Source: Escarpia spicata (lineage: Eukaryota; Annelida; Polychaeta; Sabellida; Siboglinidae). Taken from it: a DNA stretch of 64,000 nucleotides. The notes beneath the pieces are model-generated. The model was given only the letters and a program-made list of their open reading frames with translations. It was not told where the DNA came from and searched no databases. Where the stretch lies: positions 2,508,100-2,572,099 of the forward strand of contig OZ023206.1 in NCBI GenBank assembly GCA_963995525.1, read 5' to 3'. The position numbers and the translations under genes were made by a program. This document shows, in pieces, positions 1-8,835 of the stretch (the stretch's first letter is position 1; every line of letters starts with the position of its first letter).

Positions 1-148
1 CACACACTCACCATACACACACCACAAAGTTACAACTTGTAAGCTACGTCTACATGCACCCCAAATAGGATAACCAAAACCCTCCAACAGTACACATACC
101 CTGCCTCAGCCAAACCCCAACTGCACCCCTTGCTGAAATATTGTGGGG

Positions 149-936
149 TTAAACATGTCTCCAGTTCCACACCCGACGTGTCATGCATGTGAGGTGCCAT
201 GATAACAGTGTGTTGTCGTCTTCAGGGAAGCGTTTCTGCAGATTGACCAGAACGGGGACGTTATGTTGTCGCCTGACTTCCAAATGGACAGTGTCTCTGC
301 TATGGACTCTTAGGACATCCTTCAGATCATTCAAACTGCTGAAGATGTCTTCATGCAATATGATGTTTGGATCAGAGAGGGTCCGTGCTAGACGGTCTCC
401 AGATGTGATGATGTTTGGATCAGAGAGGGTCCGTGCAAGACGGTCGCCAGGTGTGATGAATATTGGATCAGAGAGGGTCCATGCAAGACGGTCGCCAGGT
501 GTGATGATGTTTGGATCAGAGAGGGTCCGTGCAAGACGGTCGCCAGGTGTGATGATGTTTGGATCAGAGAGGGTCCATGCAAGACGGTCGCCAGGTGTGA
601 TGATGTTTGGATCAGAGAGGGTCCATGCAAGACGGTCGCCAGGTGTGATGATGTTTGGATCAGAGAGGGTCCGTGCAAGACGGTCGCCAGGTGTGATGAT
701 GTTTGGATCAGAGAGGGTCCGTGCAAGACGGTCGCCAGGTGTGATGATGTTTGGATCAGAGAGGGTCCGTGCAAGACGGTCGCCAGGTGTGATGATGTTT
801 GGATCAGAGAGGGTCCGTGCAAGACGGTCGCCAGGTGTGATGATGTTTGGATCAGAGAGGGTCCGTGCAAGACGGTCGCCAGGTGTGATGATGTTTGGAT
901 CAGAGAGGGTCCGTGCAAGACGGTCGCCAGGTGTGA
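149..936 (-). CDS. Possible terminal exon of an unrecognised gene, with twelve 16-residue repeats
   Basis: I do not recognise this protein. On the minus strand one frame stays open from an upstream TAA near 958 to a stop at 149. It first encodes about twelve near-identical 16-residue units containing DRLARTLSDPNI, then a non-repetitive tail of about 70 residues that begins LHEDIFSSLNDLKDVL and reads like ordinary protein. No ATG opens this frame before the repeats. A pyrimidine-rich stretch followed by AAG near 937-950 could be a 3' splice site, so it may be the last exon of a gene lying mostly upstream on this strand. The 48 bp period is divisible by three, so other frames are open too and openness alone is weak evidence. 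The non-repetitive tail is the main support. It could also be an exon fragment caught in a minisatellite. Confidence 0.35.
360..935. repeat. 48 bp minisatellite, about 12 copies
   Basis: Tandem array of a 48 bp unit containing GATGTTTGGATCAGAGAGGG with few substitutions between copies. The unit length preserves reading frame, and the array may lie inside a coding exon on the minus strand. Confidence 0.95.
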
Positions 937-2730
937 AGACTTGGCAGTTAAGGAAACATTAGCATTTTAATTAGATAGTTATGTTTTTTCTTGTAAGATG
1001 TATGTTACACTAATTGTAGACATTTTGAGACCCCCCGATCATGCTCTGTTATGATACCCCCTTAAAATTGTGTTTACTTTGACAGACCCCCATGATGCAA
1101 ACGTGTACGTAATAAGTATTTTATTCGTAGAGTTTATGTATAGTACATTGCTGGTTTTGTTGTTGAAATACCGTTGAAATCAAGGTACCCAGAACTAGGT
1201 GAACAAGTAATGCTCTATCAGTCTGATACTGACAGCTCAGCAAGCTAACATATCAAAAATTGTTATGTATCGCTTACCCTCATATGTAACACTTTGCCAC
1301 ACTTCCCCACAGGCCTAGTCCCTTAAACATGACATACTTCATAGGTGATCTCTATATATGTAACACTTTGCCACACTTCCCCTCAGGCCTAGTCCCTTAA
1401 ACATGACATACTTCATAGGTGATCTCTAAATATGCTGTGAGGGAATTAATGTACATGTGTATGACGACATTTCAAATTGGCATACTGCCTGCTGGAAGAA
1501 TTCGGCCAGCTGCTGCTTTAAATTGGGAACATTAGTTGTACGTCATTGCCCTTATTTTGTTTCTCGTTCAGCAAGGTGATCAGCCACCCTGGCTATGCAC
1601 AACAGAATGCTGTGCATTGTCTACCATGGGACCCAAACGATGCCACCAGTATTTCAATAGCCAATGCCACCTCTAAATCCTAACAATAACGTATAAGTTC
1701 TTCAGGTGACCAGCCAAAGATGTGCAACTCAAAAAATACTGGACTGTTTCCCCCGTTTGATTGCAGTTGTTGCGATATCGTGAACTCAGAGTGTACAAGT
1801 GTTTTAATGTATCCATGTGTGATACACCTGTAGTATGTTTATGTATAAGTGTGTCAGTGTTTACACTAATGAGTATGTATATAAATATACAAGACAAATG
1901 TCTTTACTTTGCATGTACACATTATAAAAGGTACATACGTATAATAGAGCTAGAGTAGGGAAAACCCACAACCCAGTTATCTTTGGTAAACTACTGGTCG
2001 CCTAGACAGCGTTACCACCTCGGCTAGCCGAGGCGACCAAAATTATTTAGTTGCGTTGGCGGGAAACTTTGGTCACGTCATTGGCGTTTTCGGAAAGAAA
2101 TTTCGCCAAAGTGGTATCAGTTCTGAAATGGTGGTCACTTCAGCAGCGTTATCACCTTGGCTAGCCAAGGCGACCAAATCTATTCAGCGTTTTTAGAAAG
2201 AAATGTCGCCAAAGTGATAGCGCTGCTAAAATGGTAACATTGCCGACGCGACCAGAACTGGTGAATTTTTAGGTCGATTCGGCGCCGTTGTTTTATAAAG
2301 GGTTTCAACTCCAATAAATAAATTATACAAACATTTCCGTGTCATACTACTTACTTTTTAATTACATGTTTAGCAGAAATCACGTTATTTAACTGAAACA
2401 ACATACTAAAAAAAATTCCAGTTTTCTGAAGGCTTTGACTTTCACGTTTTGACTATGTCTATGATGATATATTTATAAAAGGTATACTTATGGTCAATTT
2501 CCAGGGACAATTACTGAATATATTAATTACATGATTAGCCAAATTACAGAATTGTAAACAGTATTATATATATAATTTTACTGTATTTTATTTGATACTA
2601 GCAGTTGCATTTGAATCAAAATTATATTAATATAAATATTGTTTTATAATATAACAAATGTCCTACTTAAATTCACAAATTTGACCAGCGGTAAAGTGTC
2701 AAGCAAGGTGAGCTCAGTTGTTCGTTTGTA
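937..2730. other. Non-coding flank with small duplications
   Basis: No convincing gene. A 74 bp segment is duplicated head to tail at 1282-1355 and 1356-1429. The segment 1980-2280 holds two related blocks, each with a 16 bp perfect palindrome around GGCTAGCC (2018-2033 and 2155-2170) followed by a GGCGACCAAA-type motif. This suggests a short interspersed or foldback element. About 2290-2690 is AT-rich and featureless. Confidence 0.6.
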
Positions 2731-3627
<897 letters not shown>

Positions 3628-4116
3628 TCATTCTACAGTAACTTGTATGTTCTTGTCCCCAGCTTTCAATTTCAAAGAATAACTACACAATAAAACGAAT
3701 GCCTTTATATGTTAGCTACATACCCCCTCAACGTTTGGCAGTCACTACCACGTACTGCAGTAAAGAAATCATTTAACATATTGTTTTGAAACTGATATGC
3801 TGGAATGTCTTGACCATAATGTGTCCCTTCTAATATATTTTGACTTTAACCACCGATACAACATAGTTGTATAACAGCCGCATACTCGATGTATTAATGC
3901 ACACTAAATTAATTTATTTAGCAATCATATTTTACCTAACTTGTTTAAGAAAATGTCAGTATTTAAAAAATACATGCTGAAAGTTTGTCCCATGGATATT
4001 TTGTTTTAGCCGTAACATCCCACGAACAGTGCCGCTGCGTGAAATCGTTGAAACGGTTCCAAACCACAATTGTTGTAGCAGTAGCCTATTTTGCCCTCTT
4101 TTTGCAAATCATGTTC

Positions 4117-4277
4117 GCTAGCATCAAAGCATTTAAATAACCAAGCATAGTCACTCGCACAGCGCCCTCTGTTATTCGTGTGTGAACGTAATGATATTGT
4201 ATACGCTACCAGTTCGAATACAAAATGGCGGATCGCTGAGTGACGCTGCTTGGTAATTTAAATGCTTTGCTAGCATG
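4117..4277. repeat. Short foldback (MITE-like) element
   Basis: The left part reads GCATTTAAATAACCAAGC and the right part carries its near reverse complement, CTTGGTAATTTAAATGC. The arms are about 38 bp with few mismatches and enclose about 80 bp of unique sequence. The family is not recognised. Confidence 0.6.
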
Positions 4278-4429
4278 GCTTATGATTTCCTTCTAAAAAG
4301 AGTGTTTATCTGGCTGAAATTCGCCGCGTATTTGTTATACCTGTCTAAGCCATAACGTGTTAAATGGCATGTAACTATTTAATAATCTGTCATATATAAT
4401 ATACAAGTTATGTTACATTGCGTATATAC

Positions 4430-5093
4430 CTCTGACGGGGGAGCATGTTGTGCTCTTCGGAGTAGCTCGTCCACTTTGGTTTCCACCTGGCACCCAACTC
4501 TCACCTGTGCCTCCAAGTAGCTGTAGCATGCGCACCGGCCACACTCCGGCAAACTGCTTCGACAGGCAGGCAAAACCAGGTGAGGGTAACCAACGGATGT
4601 CAAACCCTCGGTGAGTTAGGGACTTGCTCACCCAGTATGCGAAGACTGTTGCGGCGGATTGGGCGGAGGAAATCAAGTCTAGATTCAACGGCGAAGAAGT
4701 TGTGCGTAGGGTGGTAGAGCACTGTGGAGTGCGTAGGGCATGGTAGAGCACGGACGATGTCATGGCCATCCACTGCATTCAAGGAAGTCTTCAGTCGTAC
4801 CAACCGTCTGGGCCACTGAAACCCGGCTTCTCCGGCCGAGAGAGTGGGACCGCCCCTGTGCAACGGCCTTCCCACTTTAAAAGCATTCACGCACAGGTTT
4901 GTGCTACTCATCATTCGACATCATCTCATCTATCATCATTTTTTTTATCAAGCCCTGTGGCGATGGTGGAGGGGCAAAGCGACTGGTGGAGGTGATCATT
5001 GGGAGTCGTAGTCCCAAACCTGGACGTAGGCGGCCTGTGTGCAAGAGGCCGTTTGACTCTGTATCCAGGGCAGCGGAGGAGTCCGGCAGCATC
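4430..5093 (+). mobile_element. 5' part of a LINE, separated from its body by the Polinton
   Basis: GC-rich sequence unlike the AT-rich flank. It runs directly up to the Polinton border and resumes after it, at 18591, as the leader of the LINE reading frame. Features typical of this LINE family's 5' untranslated region include a long leader with many short open frames and a TCATC-rich stretch near 4909-4945. The left boundary near 4430 is estimated from base composition. Minus-strand open frames here are not considered real. Confidence 0.7.
5088..5093 (+). other. Left target-site duplication of the Polinton
   Basis: AGCATC immediately before the left terminal repeat. The matching copy at 18585-18590 is AACATC, one mismatch. 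Six-base duplications are characteristic of Polinton/Maverick integration. Confidence 0.8.
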
Positions 5094-5294
5094 AGTAGTA
5101 ATGAGGATAGGTGGATGCTCGCCCCGCCCCTTTTTGACCTACTTTAGGCCTAACTACATGCATAAAAAACGTCCTTATCTTTTTCGGGAACCTACTTATA
5201 AAAAAAAGATCAAAGGGTTAATGTGACACTAAACGTTTTCGGGAACCTACTTATAAAAAACGTGATTGATGACCTGTCACTTTTGATTGATTAC
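5094..5294 (+). repeat. Left terminal inverted repeat of the Polinton
   Basis: Matches the reverse complement of 18385-18584 almost perfectly, apart from a few single-base and small-indel differences. Inside are two direct copies of a motif containing CGGGAACCTACTTATAAAAA, about 55 bp apart. Confidence 0.95.
5116..5257 (+). promoter_or_regulatory. Left TIR: GC box plus two TATA boxes facing inward
   Basis: A GC box (GCCCCGCCCC, complement GGGGCGGGGC, an Sp1-type site) near 5118-5127 is followed by TATAAA at 5197-5202 and 5252-5257. The orientation would drive transcription into the element on the plus strand. Promoter activity is inferred from motifs only. Confidence 0.45.
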
Positions 5295-6253
5295 CCTGTC
5301 CTCTTGAGGTGCCACCTAGCGATTATCCCAGTGATTAGTTTAGCCCTAGCGATCAACGTTAGGATATAGCAGCGTCCCTAGTTACGTTCTTTATATAACC
5401 ATACGGTTATAGCTAAAACCACCGTGGTTATAAAGGCGCTAAACCCACTGTGTACGAGAATACCCCGCTGTACCCTATGCGGCGCGCTCGCTGAGTGATT
5501 GCAGCAGCAGCGGTGGCCTTTGATCTGCGGCCTAGTTACGGGCGGTTAAATTTAGCTCCACGGCTAGCAGCGGTCGCTGTGCGATTAACGGCGTAAATTT
5601 AGCTCAACGGCTTAGCTGTGCGTTTAACGGTTAGTTGGCACTGCGCGTTTAATAAAATGAAACGAAATGTATTCAGCGTGTGTACTCAGCGGCCTGGTGA
5701 GGCGGGATGTTTGCGTGCGGTGGATATAATATAGGAAGCAACAACAACAACGGTGGTGTAAGTGATATACTATTTTATTATTCAATCACGAATGGCCAGG
5801 CCCTTGGTGAATACCGTTTCAAAAGTCTAACCGAAACGCTGAAAGTATGAAATTAAGTATTGTGTGGGATCAGGCGGTCGTAGGGAATTATGTGGTGTAG
5901 TAATATTATAGAAATTCGATGTAAAAGTCACATTTGACAACGAACGCACTAACGTGAACGCTAATTTTTTTCCTAAAGCAAATACCGCGGATCCGAGTGG
6001 CGACGCGAATCACTGATAAGCTTATCGTGATCGGAATGTGAAGAGAGAACAATGCTCTTTCCTAAACCTAACCGAATCGTTAAAAGTATGAAATTAAGTA
6101 TTGTGTGGGATCAGTCGGTCGTAGGGAATTATGTGGTGTATTTATATTATAGAAATTCGATGTAAATACACAGTTGACAACGAACGCACTAACGTGACCG
6201 CTAATTTTTTTCCGAAAGCAAATACCTCCGAGACTAGTCAGTTATGCGTTAGT
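5295..6253. other. Non-coding left interior of the Polinton with a 160 bp direct duplication
   Basis: No credible ORF. Segment 5828-5988 is repeated at 6069-6228 (offset 241 bp, about 90% identical), and both copies contain TATGAAATTAAGTATTGTG. Short palindromes occur at about 5393-5410 and 6010-6025. This could be a duplicated regulatory or replication region. The function is unknown. Confidence 0.7.
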
Positions 6254-6335
6254 GCGCATGCGCGAAATGTAATAGAACTGTCGATTAGGGCGTTATGTGT
6301 TAAGTGCGCATGCGCCGTATGTTGCTTATATAAAA
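6254..6335 (+). promoter_or_regulatory. Early promoter: two NRF-1-type palindromes and a TATA box
   Basis: Two perfect copies of GCGCATGCGC, the core of the animal NRF-1 binding site, lie at 6254-6263 and 6306-6315. TATATAAAA follows at 6327-6335. The first ATG of the RPA-like frame is at 6415, about 80 bp below the TATA box. The spacing fits a conventional RNA polymerase II promoter for the left plus-strand unit. Recognition by host NRF-1 is an inference. Confidence 0.65.
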
Positions 6336-6414
6336 CGGTTGAAAAATTGCTATGTGGTATAACGCAAGTGGTCTGACTTATTACAGCAGTAGCAGACGTC
6401 CTTCCACCGCGAGA

Positions 6415-7170
6415 ATGGCCGACAATATCGAGATGACGACACCGGCGAAAAAGCTGAAGGCGATGCGTAAGCAGGCGTCTTAGGCGAGTGGAAGTCAGCA
6501 GCAGCAGCAGCAACCGATAGCAGCAGCAACAGCAGGCGGAGCAGCTGCGGCGGGGACAACGCCTGCTGCTAAGAGACCCGTGTTGGTTATAGCGTCGCCG
6601 ATCGGCCGTAAACGTGGGGCCGACGAAGCGGCTTTGGAGCAGCCGGCGCGGCGCGCGTCGCTTGAGAGAGAGTGCAGCACCGCAACGTCGTCACAGGCTA
6701 CATTGGTGAGTGTGAGGGAGCTGGCGTGCGCTGAGAACGGCGTATATAAACTGAAGACGCCCGCCTTTATCGAGGCTGTGTCTTACAAAGACCAGTGCAC
6801 GTATAGGGGATGTTCCCATTGCCGGCGCAAGCTGTATCAGAAAGCCAAAGATGGCGTTATGCTATGTCGAACCCACGGTGAACAGGATGTGGTGAAAAAT
6901 TTCTTTGCGCTACGTGTGATGATACGAGACGGCGATGACGAAGAAGATGAGCTTTGGCTTACGCTGTTTGACACGCAAATGGCTAAGCTCGTTGAGTACC
7001 GGGCTGATTACTTGGTGGAATTAAATGAGGAGGATCTTCGTGATACTGTGCTTGAGTTAACAGGTACGAAAGTGGAGCTCAGTGTGCGTAAGACGACCTG
7101 GCAAGGAGAGGCGTCTTATACGGTGCGCACACTGAAGAGATACGTCGTCGACGACGACGACGACTACTAA
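6415..7170 (+). pseudogene. RPA1-like single-stranded DNA-binding protein (OB fold with zinc ribbon), in-frame TAG
   Basis: The conserved part resembles the C-terminal DNA-binding domain of the large subunit of replication protein A. A CxxC-x14-CxxH zinc ribbon (6811-6876) is inserted in an OB-fold-like pattern, followed by an LWLTLFDTQMAKLV segment matching the W-x-TxF strand of that family. The presumed role is binding single-stranded DNA during element replication. The natural start is probably ATG 6415, just below the TATA box. That frame meets TAG at 6481-6483 and then stays open to TAA at 7168-7170, through Gln- and Ala-rich low complexity and a basic patch. After the TAG there is no early ATG, so the copy looks nonsense-mutated unless the codon is read through or spliced out. 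The C-terminus ends in a run of Asp. Polintons are not generally described with an RPA homologue, so this is an unusual gene. Confidence 0.6.
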
Positions 7171-7197
7171 TGGGTTTCTTGTGTTGTTTGTGTATAG

Positions 7198-7395
7198 GAG
7201 TCCCCACTTGTGGCAGCGTTGCTGACGCGTAAACCGACGAGTGACGAGGCTGCGCGCCTACTAGCCGAGATAGCCGAAAATTACATAATGGCCTGGTGTT
7301 CAGCTTACGAAGCGATGCGACTGAGCGCGCCTACTAGTCGAGATAGCCGAAAAAAATACATAATAGCATGGTGCTCAGCTTACGAACTTATTTAA
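7198..7395 (+). CDS. Small cassette ORF 1 behind a 3' splice-like signal
   Basis: Directly after the RPA-like stop comes a short T/G-rich run ending TTTGTGTATAG. From there a frame is open for 65 codons to TAA at 7393-7395. The product is not recognised. A motif around YIMAWCSAYE occurs twice, 33 residues apart, which shows an internal duplication. There is no ATG at the beginning, so it would need splicing from an upstream leader or an internal start. Confidence 0.4.
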   Translation, partial: ESPLVAALLTRKPTSDEAARLLAEIAENYIMAWCSAYEAMRLSAPTSRDSRKKYIIAWCSAYELI

Positions 7396-7427
7396 AGCAT
7401 GACATTTATTTTTATTTTTGTCTGTAG

Positions 7428-7598
7428 GAGGTGCGTCGCGTACTGCTGGACATGTTAGCGAATAACGAAAGGATGCGTGCAAGGTACGCGGAGGTTGCCT
7501 TGTTCGTACAAACACTGCTGGACCGGGCAGTGACGGATAGTGAGACGAAAGATGCTGCGCTGCTGGCCCGTGTTGCTGCTGAAAAAGAGGCGGACTAA
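7428..7598 (+). CDS. Small cassette ORF 2 behind a 3' splice-like signal
   Basis: Preceded by TTTTTGTCTGTAG. Open for 56 codons to TAA, without ATG at its start. It begins EVRRVLLDML and is predicted to be largely helical, rich in Ala, Arg and Leu. The segment ARYAEVALFVQTL resembles ARAKYAHALRSFA in the next cassette, suggesting the cassettes are diverged duplicates. No known family recognised. Confidence 0.4.
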   Translation, partial: EVRRVLLDMLANNERMRARYAEVALFVQTLLDRAVTDSETKDAALLARVAAEKEAD

Positions 7599-7617
7599 TA
7601 ATAATGTGTGTTTGTAG

Positions 7618-7739
7618 AGAGCACCGCTGAGGATGCTGCTTTCGAGAGACTACTACTGAAGTACGACGATGAAGCGCGTGCAAAGTATGCGCACGCGTTA
7701 CGGTCGTTCGCACGATCGCCGTGGGACTGGGAAGACTAA
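7618..7739 (+). CDS. Small cassette ORF 3 behind a 3' splice-like signal
   Basis: Preceded by TAATGTGTGTTTGTAG. The open frame enters two bases into the segment, which is a different phase from cassettes 1 and 2. It runs 39 codons to TAA, ending in an acidic and Trp-containing tail (SPWDWED). It resembles cassette 2 around its Ala/Arg/Tyr helix. Function unknown. Confidence 0.38.
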
Positions 7740-7795
7740 TTATAATGTATGTTTGTAGGCGCCTTGCTGACGCTAGGACATGCTTTGTGCTGTAG

Positions 7796-7975
7796 GGGTG
7801 CGTGGGCGTCGTCGATAACGCGTTGGACGCTATCATCGAGGAGGCGCTTGGTGCACCGCCGGCTTACGAAAGTCTGTACCAGATCGCGCCGCCGTGTTGT
7901 TGGAATCAATCACCGCCGGAAGTGATACAACGACATGTCGTCGAGACGGGCCGGGGTCAGTTGGCTTGTCGATAG
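7796..7975 (+). CDS. Small cassette ORF 4 with a PPxY motif
   Basis: Preceded by TTTGTGCTGTAG, with a further TTTGTAG signal at 7751-7757. Open for 59 codons to TAG at 7973-7975. It contains APPAYESLY; PPxY is the WW-domain-binding 'late' motif in many virion proteins, but one short match is weak evidence. Not recognised otherwise. The next ORF starts 13 bases downstream. Confidence 0.38.
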   Translation, partial: GCVGVVDNALDAIIEEALGAPPAYESLYQIAPPCCWNQSPPEVIQRHVVETGRGQLACR

Positions 7976-7987
7976 GAACGACACGCG

Positions 7988-8400
7988 ATGTCCCTGCTCG
8001 CCGAACACCTCGGTGAGATGATACTGGAGATGGCGCGCGATCGATGCGGCGCTTGCGAGGTCAATGAAGGCTGTCCGTACGTGCATATGGTCGGCTATCG
8101 CGCGGGTCGGCCTACTCGTGTGTACGCACAGCGCTACGACAACGTATCCGACCTCGTCACGCATCACTTCAACGCCGTGTTGGAAATGTGTCTACATCGA
8201 TCGCTGATACCGACCTTCGTGCGTCTCGTGCAGCTACTACACGTTAAGGCGAACGGACAGCAACCGGGGCGTGCGGGGAGCTGTATTTGGTCCAGTTCGT
8301 GTCGGACTGGCTACTTGGCACGGATTGGCGCGACTTCGTCAACCGTGCTCGACTGGAATCGGCCGTGCACGTGTACATCCAGTGCAGAAGCGGCCTCTAA
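7988..8400 (+). pseudogene. Conserved Cys-rich Polinton protein, frameshifted
   Basis: ATG 7988 opens a frame with a helical N-terminus and a cysteine cluster (CGACEVNEGC) followed by YVHM. This is a pattern I associate with small uncharacterised Polinton proteins. Near 8270-8280, in a G-rich stretch, protein-like sequence moves to another frame (ELYLVQFVSDWLLG) and ends at TAA 8398-8400. The original frame degenerates there, so I infer a one-base indel. The function is unknown; a zinc-binding role is possible. It ends the left plus-strand unit, with a polyadenylation signal 48 bp further on. Confidence 0.55.
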
Positions 8401-8447
8401 TCTGAATGAACATTACTGCTTATTTGCACTTCTGCTGATTTGTTTTT

Positions 8448-8453
8448 AATAAA
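8448..8453 (+). terminator. Polyadenylation signal of the left plus-strand unit
   Basis: AATAAA in a T-rich context, 48 bp after the Cys-rich gene's stop. It would serve all transcripts starting at the 6330 promoter. Confidence 0.6.
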
Positions 8454-8559
8454 AATCGCTTTACGTTGTACTACGAAGATACGCTTAATAAAACGTTGAA
8501 AATGTACGTTCCGTTTCCGAGTTATTTAACAAAACACACACTAGGTTATTACTTAACAC

Positions 8560-8790
8560 TAGGCGTTCGAAAGAACCCACCACCACTGTTAATACTTAAC
8601 ACTAGGTGTTCGAAAGCACCCACCACCACCACCACCACAACAACAACAACACTGCGCATGTCCGTACCACCACCACCGCAACAACACCACGCATGTCCGT
8701 ACCACCACGTTACTTAACAAAACCACCACCACCCCCACGTTACTTAACAAAACACTGCGCATGTCCGTACCACCACCACCACCACAGTAC
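8560..8790. repeat. CCA-rich low-complexity and short repeats before the polymerase gene
   Basis: CAC/CCA trinucleotide runs alternate with repeated GCATGTCCGTACCACCACC and GTTACTTAACAAAAC. The poly-His frames here are products of the repeat. Confidence 0.8.
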
Positions 8791-8796
8791 CTTTGT

Positions 8797-8804
8797 TATA
8801 AATA
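8797..8804 (+). promoter_or_regulatory. TATA box for the DNA polymerase gene
   Basis: TATAAATA lies 32 bp before the polymerase ATG (8836). The RNA start would fall only a few bases before the ATG, giving a very short leader. Confidence 0.55.
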
Positions 8805-8835
8805 GGGGTGCTCGAAAGTAACAGCACAAAAAAGT

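Noticed and set aside
388..918. Minus-strand ORF with MHGPSLIQTSSHLATVL repeats, and the plus-strand 259-codon ORF over the same array
   Set aside because: Frame-preserving minisatellite. Neither continues into protein-like unique sequence, unlike the third frame ending at 149.
4379..4914. Minus-strand ORFs of 74-121 codons
   Set aside because: They lie antisense in the GC-rich LINE leader.
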